Origin: Alphaproteobacteria bacterium | Lineage (GTDB): Bacteria; Pseudomonadota; Alphaproteobacteria; Puniceispirillales; UBA1172 | Direction of reading: 5' to 3' | Length of the DNA: 64,000 bases | NCBI GenBank assembly: GCA_016778985.1 | Contig: JADHOM010000007.1 | Span: 1-64,000, forward strand | Shown here: positions 1-8,905 of the stretch, one piece after another | Position numbering within the stretch: the first letter of the stretch is position 1 | How the letters are laid out: each line of letters begins with the position of its first letter | Position numbers and translations under genes: made by a program | Notes under the pieces: model-generated | Told to the model about the DNA's origin: nothing | Databases searched by the model: none | Seen by the model: only the letters and a program-made list of their open reading frames with translations

Positions 1-2
1 AG

Positions 3-698
3 CAAAGATTTTCTGCCCTACAAGCTGAACTACCTGCAAGGATTGGTCAGATGCTGGCTAATAATCCATCTTCAGCTCATTCAGCTCGCCGCATGGTGCA
101 GCTATCCGCCATTGGTGCGGATGCCCAATCAAACAGCCGCTATGCCAAAACTAAAGCCGAGGGTGAGGCGGGATTGCTGGCCGCATGGCCGAATGCAACG
201 ATTTTGCGCCCGTCGCTTGTCTTTGGCGCAGGTGATGGTTTTTTTAATCGATTTGCTGGCATGGCAATGACCGCGCCTGCCATACCTGTGATCGGTGGCG
301 GCAATAATCGGATACAGCCAGTATATGTCGGTGATGTCGCGGATGCGGTGATCAATGCACTGAAAAATGACAAAACTGAAGGCCAGATTTATGAACTTGG
401 TGGCCCTGAAGTGATGAGCTTTCGTGACGCGATGCGATATTTGCTCAAATGTATTCACCGCAAACGGCTTTTGCTTAGCGTGCCTTTTCCTATCATGCAT
501 ATGGCGGCAACGGCGATGCGGATACTGCCGCAACCGCCGGTCACTAATGATCAGCTTAAATTGCTGAAAACAGATAATGTCGTGGCCGATGATGCCTTAA
601 CACTGACAGATTTAGGGGTTGCGCCAACTGCGATGGATGCCGTTGTGCCATCATATCTGGAACGCTATAAGCCTGGCGGCCAGTTTAATATGTCGTGA
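3..698 (+). CDS. Complex I NDUFA9-like NAD(P)-binding reductase, 5' end cut by window
   Basis: This is the C-terminal part of an atypical short-chain dehydrogenase of the NDUFA9/complex I assembly type. The frame is open from position 3, so the N-terminal Rossmann GxxGxxG lies outside the window. The visible part has the SDR active-site Tyr and Lys in a YAKTK motif, then the typical segment around ILRPSLVFGAGDGFFNRF, and a QPVYVGDV motif of the NDUFA9-like branch. Bacterial members resemble the mitochondrial NDUFA9 subunit, bind NAD(P)H and have no firmly assigned substrate. The next gene, uppP, is convergent with it. The family call is good; a role in complex I is only inference from the family name. 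Confidence 0.82.
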   Translation, partial: QRFSALQAELPARIGQMLANNPSSAHSARRMVQLSAIGADAQSNSRYAKTKAEGEAGLLAAWPNATILRPSLVFGAGDGFFNRFAGMAMTAPAIPVIGGGNNRIQPVYVGDVADAVINALKNDKTEGQIYELGGPEVMSFRDAMRYLLKCIHRKRLLLSVPFPIMHMAATAMRILPQPPVTNDQLKLLKTDNVVADDALTLTDLGVAPTAMDAVVPSYLERYKPGGQFNMS

Positions 699-733
699 TT
701 GGTAGCTAAGGTATTTGCTAATTTAGATAAGTG

Positions 734-1528
734 TTAGAGTTGGAATGAGATGACAATAAGCATGGTGCCTAGCGCGATGCGATAGATCACAAATGGCATC
801 ATGCTGAGCCGTTCTATCATCCACATCATTGCTGCGATTGAAAGTAATGCGGCTATGAATGCCAGTGCGGCGGCGGTGATGGCAGCATCTAATACCGCGG
901 ATTGATTTTCCCAGATAATATCACTGCCTGATTTGACACTTGCCCCAAGAATAACCGGAATAGACAGGATCATGGCAAATTGGGCTGAGGCAGTGCGGCT
1001 CAAGCCTGTTATACGGGCCATGGTCATGCAAATGCCAGAACGGCTGGTGCCGGGGATAAAGGCCAAGGTTTGGGCAAGGCCAATAACCACGGCATCAAAG
1101 AAGGTGATGCTATCAATCCGCCGATGGCCTTTGTTTCTATCAGCAAGGCCAAGAATAATTCCAAAGAATAAAGTGGCGCATCCGATTACCAACATATTGC
1201 GTAAATATAGATCAATTATGTCATATTCGCTGAGGAAATAGCCCACCAAAATGGCAGGGCCTGTCGCCAGCAATGCCATAATCGCTATTGGCAAGCTGTT
1301 TCTATACATGCGTCCAAAACTGATGACTGATAATGCCATCCGCAATAATATCCGCCAGTTATAGAGAATAACCGCCCCTAAACTGCCGAAATGGACGGCA
1401 ATATCTATTAACAAGCCTTGGTCATCATAACCAGTCAATTCAGGGAATATCGCCAGATGAGCAGATGAAGATACCGGCAGAAACTCGGTTATGCCTTGTA
1501 TGATTGCAAGTATAGCTAAATAACTCAT
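734..1528 (-). CDS. uppP: Undecaprenyl-diphosphatase UppP (BacA)
   Basis: This integral membrane phosphatase converts undecaprenyl diphosphate to undecaprenyl phosphate, recycling the lipid carrier for peptidoglycan and other envelope polymers. The 264-residue length matches the family. Both signature motifs are present: the Glu/Ser-rich GITEFLPVSSSAHL at residues 12-25 and PGTSRSG at residues 159-165, which form the phosphate-binding active site. About seven to eight hydrophobic segments are visible. It is transcribed alone, towards the NDUFA9-like gene. Nothing unusual was noted. Confidence 0.96.
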   Translation of the reverse strand: MSYLAILAIIQGITEFLPVSSSAHLAIFPELTGYDDQGLLIDIAVHFGSLGAVILYNWRILLRMALSVISFGRMYRNSLPIAIMALLATGPAILVGYFLSEYDIIDLYLRNMLVIGCATLFFGIILGLADRNKGHRRIDSITFFDAVVIGLAQTLAFIPGTSRSGICMTMARITGLSRTASAQFAMILSIPVILGASVKSGSDIIWENQSAVLDAAITAAALAFIAALLSIAAMMWMIERLSMMPFVIYRIALGTMLIVISFQL

Positions 1529-1802
1529 CTTTCGCTCCTCAAGACAAATGGTAAATTATCATATAATGACCGCCTTTGTGTATTTTATTTTCATGGGTTT
1601 ATTATCATGCCAATCCGTACATCAAACAACACGCATATATTGATACGGGCGGGCTGATCTTTTTGCTTGTTTCTGAGGTGAACAAGTGAAAGGATTAATT
1701 GCAACAGAAAACATCTGGGAAGTGTTCTTATAATCAGGTTAGTGAGAGTGAGTGAGGGTTGGTGAGGGTTTAAGCTGGTATTCCACTAAGGGGTAAAGCC
1801 AC
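1529..1802. other. Intergenic region between divergent uppP and GMC oxidoreductase
   Basis: This 274-bp gap separates two divergent genes and must carry both promoters. Just before the GMC gene it contains a purine-rich run with short imperfect repeats of the type GTGAGGGTT (about 1742-1770). An AAGGGG Shine-Dalgarno-like stretch lies about 10 nt before the ATG at 1803. No convincing operator or RNA was recognised. Confidence 0.5.
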
Positions 1803-3398
1803 ATGAAATTTGATTATATTGTGGTTGGTGCCGGTTCTGCCGGATGCGCTGTTGCTTCGCGCTTGAGTGAAAATGGCCGCTTCACAGTTGCGCTGATTGA
1901 GGCTGGGGGCCGTGATACCTATCCGTGGATACATATTCCCATTGGCTATTTCCGAACAATGGGCAACCCCAAAACCGACTGGTGCTATCAGACCGAAGCT
2001 GATCTAGGGCTGAACGGACGGGCTATCAAATGGCCGCGTGGTAAGGTGCTTGGCGGCTCATCCTCTATCAATGGCCTGCTTTATGTTCGCGGTCAGCAAG
2101 AAGACTTCAACCATTGGGCGCAATTGGGCAATAGAGGCTGGGGATGGCAAGATGTCTTGCCGTATTTCCGCAAATCCGAACATTGGCAAGGTGAGGGGCA
2201 TGAAGATCGTGGTCAGGGCGGGCCTCTCAATGTCGCCGAAAATCAGGTCGAACGTGATGTCATTTCAGTATGGATTGAGGCGGCGGTGGCGGCAGGTTAT
2301 CCGCGCAATTCAGACTATAATGCAGGCGACCAAGAAGGCGTTGGCCATTTCCAGATGACCATAAAAAATGGCCGCCGCTGTTCGGCTGCCGTGGCGTATC
2401 TCAACCCTGTGCGAGGGCGCAAAACCCTTGCGATTTTCACCAAATGCATGACCCTTGGCCTGATCATGGATGGCAAGACCGTGACGGGTATCAAGGCACG
2501 CCACAAAGGGCGTTTGATTGAAATTAAAGCCAATCGTGAGGTCGTTTTATCCGCCGGGGCGATCGGCTCACCGCAAATCTTAATGACATCGGGAATTGGT
2601 GATCCAGCAGAGCTGAAACAACATGGTATTGCCATCATTCATCAGCTTGATGGTGTCGGCAAAAATCTGCAAGATCATCTGCAAGCGCGGCCTGTTTATA
2701 AATGCACTAGCGGCTCTATTAATACGGATAGCCGCAACCCGATCAAGCTTGTCGGCATGGCGCTTGAATATGCGTTGCGGCGCACAGGGCCAATGGCGAT
2801 GGCGGCGTCTTTAGGAACAGGGTTTTTGAAATCTGATCCGGCCTTGGATCGGCCAGATATCCAGTTTCATATTCAACCTTTTAGCGCTGATAATCCTGCC
2901 GATGGCCCGCACCGGTTTTCGGCGTTTACCGCCTCCGTTCTTCAGCTCCGCCCTGAAAGCACAGGTCATATCAAACTGACCTCGGCCTCAATGGATGATT
3001 ACCCCGAAATCCATCCTAATTATCTATCCACCAAAACCGATTGTGATACTTTGGTGCGGGGGATTAAAATTGCTCGTAAGATTTGCAATACTGATCCTGT
3101 CAAGGCGATGATTACCGCAGAGTTTAACCCTGGCCCCGCGATTGCTGATGATGACGATGCCGCTATCCTTGATTGGGCGCGCAGTCATTCGACCACCATC
3201 TACCATCCCACAGGCACTTGCAAAATGGGGCAGGATAATATGGCCGTGGTTGATGAGCGTCTAAATGTGCGTGGGCTAAGGGGGATACGTGTGGCAGATG
3301 CCTCAATCATGCCGATGATCACATCAGGCAACACCAATGCTCCCGCCATTATGATTGGGGAAAAGGCCGCTGCAATGATGCTTGAGGATGCAGTTTAA
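1803..3398 (+). CDS. GMC family flavin oxidoreductase (choline dehydrogenase-like)
   Basis: This is a flavin-dependent alcohol dehydrogenase of the glucose-methanol-choline family, 531 residues, the usual length for BetA-like enzymes. The FAD-binding GAGSAG lies at residues 9-14, GMC signature 1 around GKVLGGSSSINGL, and signature 2 around GAIGSPQILMTSGIG. The catalytic His lies in HPTGTCKMG (about residue 468), with the partner Asn in SGNTNAP. Choline, other alcohols and polyethylene glycols are all substrates in this family, and the sequence does not settle which. No betaine-aldehyde dehydrogenase or BetI regulator is nearby, which argues against a classic choline-to-betaine operon. Confidence 0.9.
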   Translation: MKFDYIVVGAGSAGCAVASRLSENGRFTVALIEAGGRDTYPWIHIPIGYFRTMGNPKTDWCYQTEADLGLNGRAIKWPRGKVLGGSSSINGLLYVRGQQEDFNHWAQLGNRGWGWQDVLPYFRKSEHWQGEGHEDRGQGGPLNVAENQVERDVISVWIEAAVAAGYPRNSDYNAGDQEGVGHFQMTIKNGRRCSAAVAYLNPVRGRKTLAIFTKCMTLGLIMDGKTVTGIKARHKGRLIEIKANREVVLSAGAIGSPQILMTSGIGDPAELKQHGIAIIHQLDGVGKNLQDHLQARPVYKCTSGSINTDSRNPIKLVGMALEYALRRTGPMAMAASLGTGFLKSDPALDRPDIQFHIQPFSADNPADGPHRFSAFTASVLQLRPESTGHIKLTSASMDDYPEIHPNYLSTKTDCDTLVRGIKIARKICNTDPVKAMITAEFNPGPAIADDDDAAILDWARSHSTTIYHPTGTCKMGQDNMAVVDERLNVRGLRGIRVADASIMPMITSGNTNAPAIMIGEKAAAMMLEDAV

Positions 3399-3415
3399 GG
3401 AGAATTCTTAAGGGA

Positions 3416-3452
3416 AAATTCTTTCAGTTGTGCCTTTTTTACTAGTTTGATT
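3416..3452 (+). repeat. 37-bp direct repeat, copy 1
   Basis: This sequence recurs exactly, in the same orientation, at 4425-4461. It begins AAATTCTTTCAGTTG and ends ACTAGTTTGATT, with a T6 run in the middle. Copy 1 lies between the GMC gene and the LysE-type gene; copy 2 lies downstream of the LysE-type gene. The offset between copies is 1009 bp. Confidence 0.95.
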
Positions 3453-3481
3453 AATAAACTAATAGTGAACTTGATATAAAA

Positions 3482-4111
3482 ATGGACATATGGCTGCTCA
3501 CCCTTTTTGTTGCAACGGAATTCATGTTCTCGCTGTCACCCGGCCCAGCGGTCGCCGCCGTGGTATCATCGTCTATTATTGGCGGATATAGATTAGCCAT
3601 TTTTGCCATTCTTGGCGTGCTGATTGGTAATTTGATTTACTGTATTATTTCTGCTGTCTTGCTATCCGTAGGCGCAAGCGCAAGTGGCGATTACTTTTAT
3701 TACATCAGAATCGCTGGATGTACCTATCTGATTTATTTGCTTTATAAACAATATATTGCTGATTTATTCACAAATAAAAATAAGCTGGAAGCTTCTCTTA
3801 AAATAGATACCAAAAGGCAAAATGGGCTTAACAAGTTCATCATTACGTTTGTGATGCAGATCTCAAATCCAAAAACCATTTTATTCTTCACCGCATTCCT
3901 TCCGCAATTTATCAACACGGAATATAATTTAATGGTGCAGTTTGTGACCTTTGGCATCCTATCCTTTGTGACAGAGTTTGTTGTTCTGATCGTTTACGCT
4001 GCTGGCGGCCAAGCTATGCTCAGATATGGATCAGAGCATATTGGAAAATACGCCGATCATGTCGGCAATGTCATGATGGCTCTTGCTGTGATATGGAGCG
4101 TCTTTCGATAA
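3482..4111 (+). CDS. LysE/RhtB family amino-acid exporter
   Basis: This is a probable inner-membrane exporter of amino acids or related small metabolites. The 209-residue length and five to six hydrophobic segments fit the family. The N-terminal signature EFMFSLSPGPAVAAVV and the later FVMQISNPKTILFFTAFLPQF match the LysE/RhtB pattern. No clear Shine-Dalgarno precedes the ATG at 3482. The middle of the gene is visibly richer in A and T than its neighbours, and an exact 37-bp direct repeat brackets the gene, so a recent insertion or duplication event is plausible. Substrate is unknown. Confidence 0.87.
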   Translation: MDIWLLTLFVATEFMFSLSPGPAVAAVVSSSIIGGYRLAIFAILGVLIGNLIYCIISAVLLSVGASASGDYFYYIRIAGCTYLIYLLYKQYIADLFTNKNKLEASLKIDTKRQNGLNKFIITFVMQISNPKTILFFTAFLPQFINTEYNLMVQFVTFGILSFVTEFVVLIVYAAGGQAMLRYGSEHIGKYADHVGNVMMALAVIWSVFR

Positions 4112-4367
4112 AGCCCATAAAGCTAAGACTATAACTTTGAGGGTGATACTCTTCACCCAGCTCAGCTAGTGATGATGTTTCGCCTTATGAGGGAACATTT
4201 TTAATCTCGCCTAGCTTGTTTTTAATAAAATCATCTTGTAAGCTAATTTTTGGATTGGGATGGTTTCTGCCCATACTAGATAGAATGAAAACAAAAATAG
4301 AAACCGCATAAAGACCAGTTTAACACTGGTTTAACACTGGGGATGATACATCCTCGGTTGCTCTTTT

Positions 4368-4406
4368 ACCCGAATGGGTAACCCGAATAGGTAACCTGAA
4401 CAGGTG
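4368..4406 (+). repeat. Three degenerate 13-bp tandem units
   Basis: The units ACCCGAATGGGTA, ACCCGAATAGGTA and ACCTGAACAGGTG follow each other without a gap in the region downstream of the LysE-type gene. Function is unknown; they could arise by slippage. Confidence 0.7.
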
Positions 4407-4424
4407 GCCGACACAGGTTGGGGC

Positions 4425-4461
4425 AAATTCTTTCAGTTGTGCCTTTTTTACTAGTTTGATT
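4425..4461 (+). repeat. 37-bp direct repeat, copy 2
   Basis: This is an exact copy of the sequence at 3416-3452, downstream of the LysE-type gene. The flanking bases differ, so the repeat boundary is sharp on both sides. Confidence 0.95.
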
Positions 4462-4643
4462 GCTGATTTATGTCGATGCCGTTCGACATTTCAACGCTGT
4501 TGTTGTTGCGGATTTTCTCGTGACTACACGGTTGCTGATGTTGCTTGGCCTTGCTGTTTGTTTTCTGAATAAACGTGATGTAGTGCCCCAACAACACGTC
4601 AGGAAATAGTTTCAAAAGGGGCGTATTTTATGGAGGAAACATA

Positions 4644-5759
4644 ATGTTGATTTCTAAAAAAATGATTAAGGCTGTCATCATGACTTGTCTTGGTCTTTCT
4701 GCTTTGGCGGTTGCTGGCGTGGCACAGGCTAAAGAGGTTCATATCAGGGTGCAGGCTGTGATCGGCGCCAAGTCCGATGAAGTGGCCATGCTGAAAGAGT
4801 TTATGGCTGATGTGACGGCTCTTACCGGTGGTGAAGTGACATTTGAAGTATTGCCAGCAGGTGCTGTGGTTGGCGTTAAGGAAACGCTTGATGCGGTTGA
4901 TGCAGGTTTGGTAGAGGGCGGCTTTGCGTGGACACATTATTGGTCAGGCAAGCACCCAGCGGCAATGCTGTTTGGCTCACCTGTTGCCGGTGCCGGCGTT
5001 GGTATTGATAACATTGCCTTCTTGTCATGGTTCCAATATGGCGGCGGTAAAGAGCTTTATGATCAGCTCTGGGACGAAATGGGCATGAATGTGAAAGGCT
5101 TTATGTTACAGCCAGTGGGCCCAGAAGCGCTTGGCTGGTTTAAAGAGCCGATTAACTCCATGGAAGATTTCCGCAAGTACCGCTTCCGCACGCCTCCAGG
5201 GATTCCTGGTCAAACCTATAAAGACATTGGCGTTGCTTCTGTTGCTATGGGTGGTGGCGATATCCTGCCTGCGCTTGAAAAGGGGACGATTGATGCGGCA
5301 GAATGGTGTTGCCCAAAGCCTGACTCGGTCTTTGGCTTTCAGAAAGTGTTGAAGCATTACTATCTTCAAGGTCTGCATCAGGTTGTGGTGAACGCGGATT
5401 TGTATTTGAACAAAGACGTTTATAACTCGCTCACCGATCACCAGAAAAAGGCGTTTGAAGTGGCGGCAAATGCCTCACTTTCCAAGTCCATGTCTAACCG
5501 TATTTATGAAAACGGCAAGGCACTCAAGGACCTGACGGAAAACCATGGTGTTATCTTGCATGACACACCAGCGGATTACTTTCCGGCATATATGAATGCG
5601 GCGCGAGCATCATTAGAAAAGAACGCTGCTGAAAATGCGTTTTTTGCCGAAGTATGGCAGTCCCAGAGGGACTTTGCGGCTATCGCAGTGCCGTTCTGGG
5701 CAGGCTCACAAGCATCTAACGCTGCTCTTGGTAAAGCCTTTGCCGACAGCATAAAATAG
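4644..5759 (+). CDS. TRAP transporter substrate-binding protein (DctP/TakP-like)
   Basis: This is the periplasmic binding protein of a TRAP transporter, 371 residues. A GGAGGAA Shine-Dalgarno sits just before the ATG. The N-terminus has a signal peptide: Lys residues, then a hydrophobic stretch ending at VAGVAQA. The core has the conserved Arg-containing segment YRFRTPPGIPGQ, the usual carboxylate-binding site, and GTIDAAEWCCPKPDS, resembling 2-oxoacid binders of the TakP branch. The fused QM permease follows about 130 bp downstream after a terminator-like hairpin. The ligand is probably an organic acid, but the sequence does not say which. Confidence 0.92.
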   Translation: MLISKKMIKAVIMTCLGLSALAVAGVAQAKEVHIRVQAVIGAKSDEVAMLKEFMADVTALTGGEVTFEVLPAGAVVGVKETLDAVDAGLVEGGFAWTHYWSGKHPAAMLFGSPVAGAGVGIDNIAFLSWFQYGGGKELYDQLWDEMGMNVKGFMLQPVGPEALGWFKEPINSMEDFRKYRFRTPPGIPGQTYKDIGVASVAMGGGDILPALEKGTIDAAEWCCPKPDSVFGFQKVLKHYYLQGLHQVVVNADLYLNKDVYNSLTDHQKKAFEVAANASLSKSMSNRIYENGKALKDLTENHGVILHDTPADYFPAYMNAARASLEKNAAENAFFAEVWQSQRDFAAIAVPFWAGSQASNAALGKAFADSIK

Positions 5760-5768
5760 CATCATGTG

Positions 5769-5797
5769 AAAAAGGCGGGGCTTTCTCGCCTTTTTTT
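5769..5797 (+). terminator. Rho-independent terminator or attenuator after the TRAP binding protein
   Basis: An AAAAAGGCG / CGCCTTTTTTT stem is followed by a T run, directly after the binding-protein stop. Placed before the permease gene, it probably lowers expression of the membrane subunit relative to the binding protein, a common arrangement in binding-protein-dependent transporters. Confidence 0.8.
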
Positions 5798-5889
5798 CCG
5801 CCTGCTTTTTTGCCTATTTTTATGGTGCTGAGAGAACTCTAATTTTCAAAAATAAAACTATCTAAATCAAAAACTTTTAGGGGATGATC

Positions 5890-8160
5890 ATGGCTAAAAA
5901 CGAAGAAGGAATGGAGCTCGACATCTCCGATGAGCTGATTGCCGAACGGCGGGCAGGTGACCCCGGTGATACGCCAGAAGATATGCATCCCATCATGCGT
6001 TTTATTGTCAGGAATATTGATATTCTGAACAATTGGGTGGGGCGGCTCACCTGTTTGATGCTTATACCGGTGATTGCCGCCATGATTTATGAGGTGGTTG
6101 CCCGTAAGCTGTTTATTGCCCCGACGGATTGGGCGTATGACACGAGCCGTATGTTCTCTGGTGCGATGTTCATGCTGGGGGCAGGTTATGCCTTGATGCG
6201 CGGTGTCCATATCAGGGCAGATTTCCTTTTTCGGAACTGGTCGCCACGCAATCAGGCCTTGGTCGATGGCTCGCTCTATCTGCTGTTTTACTTTCCGGCC
6301 ATGCTGTTTTTCTTTTGGGTATCTTTTGAATATACCTACAAAGCGTGGGTAACGTGGGAGCTTTCTATGGATACGGCGCTAATGGCGCCGCTTGCCCCGG
6401 CGAGGAGCGCGATGCCAGTCGGTGCCTTTCTCTTGCTGCTGCAAGGTGTTGCTGAGTTTCTCCACGCCTATCACCAGTTAGGCAAAGGGGCGATCCAGAA
6501 ATGGGTGATACGACTCTTGCCGATTTACGTTGTCGTATTACTGGCCATTTTCTGCCACAGCCTGTTTCCCGGATTTTTCAATTTTGAAATGGTTTTTGGT
6601 GACGGTAGTGGCGCCAGTCTGAAAGACTTTGGTAATCTGTCAACGGAAATGATTGGTGTGATTATGATCGCGGTCATGTTATTGGCGATCTTTGTTGGCT
6701 TCCCGATTTCTTTCACCTTGATCTTCTTGGGCTTTGTCTTTGGTGCATGGGGGTTTAGCGGCAAGCTCGTCTTCTATCTGCAAACCCTTCAATTCAACAA
6801 TGTGATGCTGGAACAAACCTTGGCTGCCGTGCCGCTCTTTGTCTTCATGGGGATTATGATGGAGCAGGCGGGGCTGATGGAACGCCTCTTCAACTCAGTT
6901 CAGCTGATGCTGTCGCGGACACGTGGGTCGCTATATCTGGCGGTGTTATTTGTCTCCACCATCTTTGCGGCGGCAACTGGCATTGTTGGTGCCTCAGTCA
7001 CTATTCTGGGAATTATGGCGGCCAAGACGATGAACCGTTCTGGTTATGATGTGCGTCTTGCCGCTGGCACGATTACGGCAGGCGATACTTTGGGGATTTT
7101 GATCCCGCCATCCATAATGCTAGTGGTTATGGGGCCAGTCTTAGAAGTCCCGGTCACAGACCTTTTTTCAGCCGCGATTATCCCCGGCATCATGCTGGCA
7201 GCAATGTATGCGGGTTACGCGCTGATAAGGTGCTGGATTAATCCCTCACTAGGGCCCATCCTGCCAGTCGAAGAACAGCCGAAAACATCACCTTATTACT
7301 GGCTTGAAGCCATCACCGTGATTGCATCAATCGTCTTGTTGTTCACCTTGATTGTCATGGCATTTTCTGGCTCGCTAGTCGGGTTTTTTCCGTTCTCATC
7401 CCTGTTTATTCCTGTCGGCTGGATACTCATCATGTTTTATGGCGCCCGTTGGATAAGGGATTATAAGCCAAAGGGGTTTTACTTCTCAGACCTTTGGTAT
7501 GAGTTTTTTATGGGGCTTGTCCCGCCATCTACCTTGGTGGCGTTTGCCTTGGGCTCAATTCTCTTTGGCTGGGCAACGCCGACAGAGGGCGCCGGCTGTG
7601 GGGCTTTTGGGGCGCTTATTCTGACTTTGGCTTACGGCAAACTGTCGCTGAATAAGTTCTATGAAGCGCTGATCAAAACACTTGAGATTTCTGTGCTGAT
7701 CTTATTCTTGGTGGCGGCATCAAATTTCTTCGGCTCGGTGTTCTCACGCCTTGGCACGCCGACCATGATGACGGAGTTTTTGTTGGTCTGGGATATGTCA
7801 CCGACGATGATCTTGATCATTATCATGGCGCTTATCTTTTTATTGGGGTGGCCGCTGGAATGGGTGCCGATCGTGCTGATCATTGTGCCGATCCTTATTC
7901 CAGTGCTGGTCAAGCTTGATATTAACCTGACATGGTTTGGGATTTTGGTAGCGGTTAATCTGCAAACAGCATGGCTCAGTCCGCCGGTTGCGCTGTCGGC
8001 GTATTTCCTCAAAGGGGTGGTGCCTGAATGGGACTTGAAAGACATTTATTTTGGCATGATGCAATTCATGGTCATTCAGATGATTGGCTTGATTCTTATC
8101 TTTGTATTTCCAGAAATTGCGCTGTGGCTGCCTGAATATATTTATGGCGCGATTCAATAA
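5890..8160 (+). CDS. TRAP transporter fused small/large permease (DctQ-DctM)
   Basis: This 756-residue membrane protein fuses the small (DctQ) and large (DctM) TRAP subunits. Roughly residues 40-190 form the four-helix Q domain, with the conserved MFMLGAGYALMRGVHIRADF segment. A connecting helix around residue 210 leads into the M domain from about 250 to the end, with EQAGLMERLF and GIVGASVTILGIMAA motifs. Transport is driven by a sodium or proton gradient and depends on the upstream binding protein. An ATG also lies at 5884, but AGGGG at 5879-5883 sits 6 nt before 5890, so 5890 is preferred. The long M domain, with an extra spacer around residues 470-540, is typical of the TakQM-like group. 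Confidence 0.93.
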   Translation: MAKNEEGMELDISDELIAERRAGDPGDTPEDMHPIMRFIVRNIDILNNWVGRLTCLMLIPVIAAMIYEVVARKLFIAPTDWAYDTSRMFSGAMFMLGAGYALMRGVHIRADFLFRNWSPRNQALVDGSLYLLFYFPAMLFFFWVSFEYTYKAWVTWELSMDTALMAPLAPARSAMPVGAFLLLLQGVAEFLHAYHQLGKGAIQKWVIRLLPIYVVVLLAIFCHSLFPGFFNFEMVFGDGSGASLKDFGNLSTEMIGVIMIAVMLLAIFVGFPISFTLIFLGFVFGAWGFSGKLVFYLQTLQFNNVMLEQTLAAVPLFVFMGIMMEQAGLMERLFNSVQLMLSRTRGSLYLAVLFVSTIFAAATGIVGASVTILGIMAAKTMNRSGYDVRLAAGTITAGDTLGILIPPSIMLVVMGPVLEVPVTDLFSAAIIPGIMLAAMYAGYALIRCWINPSLGPILPVEEQPKTSPYYWLEAITVIASIVLLFTLIVMAFSGSLVGFFPFSSLFIPVGWILIMFYGARWIRDYKPKGFYFSDLWYEFFMGLVPPSTLVAFALGSILFGWATPTEGAGCGAFGALILTLAYGKLSLNKFYEALIKTLEISVLILFLVAASNFFGSVFSRLGTPTMMTEFLLVWDMSPTMILIIIMALIFLLGWPLEWVPIVLIIVPILIPVLVKLDINLTWFGILVAVNLQTAWLSPPVALSAYFLKGVVPEWDLKDIYFGMMQFMVIQMIGLILIFVFPEIALWLPEYIYGAIQ

Positions 8161-8211
8161 GCAACTGGCAACTTGCAATAGACAATAGAGCAACAGGAAC
8201 GGAGTATTTTT

Positions 8212-8616
8212 ATGAAAACTGACACATTCCTGATGTCGATAATCTTTGCGGCAATCGGGCTGGGTGTTGGTGTTGTCATTAGTGTGGTTATACTGATGGC
8301 AACGCTTAAGCCTGCCGCCGCGGATTTCTTTGATGGCTATGCCTTACAGCTCTATTGCAGGTCACAAAACCCGCAAGATGATGCGGTCTGTTTGGTCTAT
8401 ATTACGGGGTCATTCGATGCTTTCACCACTGTGGACGTGATCGCTCAAAAAACCGATAATGCGGTAGCGCAGTTTTGTGTGCCTGAGGGTATTGGCCCAG
8501 ATCAGCTCAAAGACAGGGTGGTTGCCTTTATGCAACGACAAGATACTAATCTTGAGTTTGCCGCATCCCTCGTGGTTTTAGGCGCTATCCAAGATGCTTA
8601 TGGCTGTGATCATTAA
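8212..8616 (+). CDS. Small secreted or membrane-anchored protein, Rap1a/Tai immunity-like domain
   Basis: This 134-residue protein has a long N-terminal hydrophobic segment (residues 7-35), either an uncleaved anchor or a signal peptide. The rest is a compact domain with four Cys: YCRS, AVCLVYITGSFDAF, FCVPEGI and the terminal YGCDH. The spacing C-x-GYI-x-G-x-D-A ... FC-x-P-x-G ... A-x-x-L-x-x-A-x-x-x-x-x-C resembles the Rap1a/Tai family, first known as type VI effector immunity proteins but widespread as periplasmic proteins without T6SS. It lies 51 bp after the TRAP permease, probably in the same transcript. No effector gene is nearby, so an immunity role is not supported. Confidence 0.65.
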   Translation: MKTDTFLMSIIFAAIGLGVGVVISVVILMATLKPAAADFFDGYALQLYCRSQNPQDDAVCLVYITGSFDAFTTVDVIAQKTDNAVAQFCVPEGIGPDQLKDRVVAFMQRQDTNLEFAASLVVLGAIQDAYGCDH

Positions 8617-8815
8617 CGTCGCCTGATCTCTGTTTTTTCTGTCCTGATCACTGCTTTGGTTTGATTTAATCACTTCTATCATTTGGCTTTACGTTAGGTT
8701 GTTTCTGTCAGATGGATAATAGTACCATTTCGGACTTAAATTACTTTAAGATTGCTAGAAAATACTAAAAATGGTATTTAGAAGTTATGAATATACTGGA
8801 AATAGGTTAAATATG

Positions 8816-8844
8816 TTGACCTATTATGCGTCCAATCTTATATT
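8816..8844 (+). promoter_or_regulatory. Sigma-70-type promoter candidate for gltD
   Basis: TTGACC (8816-8821) and TATATT (8839-8844) are separated by exactly 17 bp, about 60 bp before the gltD ATG. An inverted repeat AATAGGT/ACCTATT overlaps the -35 region (about 8801-8825) and could be an operator. Confidence 0.6.
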
Positions 8845-8905
8845 ACACTCGATATAAGGTTATATTTTGATCTCCTGTTAAGGTCTCTGGATAAGGAATA
8901 CAGTT

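Larger units (their letters stand above)
4112..4643. other. 532-bp non-coding stretch with short repeats
   Basis: No gene is supported here. It holds an 11-bp tandem duplication (GTTTAACACTG, 4318-4339), three degenerate 13-bp units beginning ACCCGAAT or ACCTGAAC (4368-4406), copy 2 of the 37-bp direct repeat, and an inverted repeat ATGTCGA/TCGACAT (4470-4489). The TRAP operon promoter must lie in its downstream part. A 48-codon open stretch ends near 4609 but shows no recognisable protein. Confidence 0.6.

Noticed and set aside
4460-4609. 48-codon open stretch before the TRAP operon
   Set aside because: It has no start with a ribosome site and no resemblance to a known protein.
8212-8616. 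T6SS immunity gene
   Set aside because: The domain fits, but no effector, VgrG or Hcp gene is nearby, so the immunity role is not claimed.
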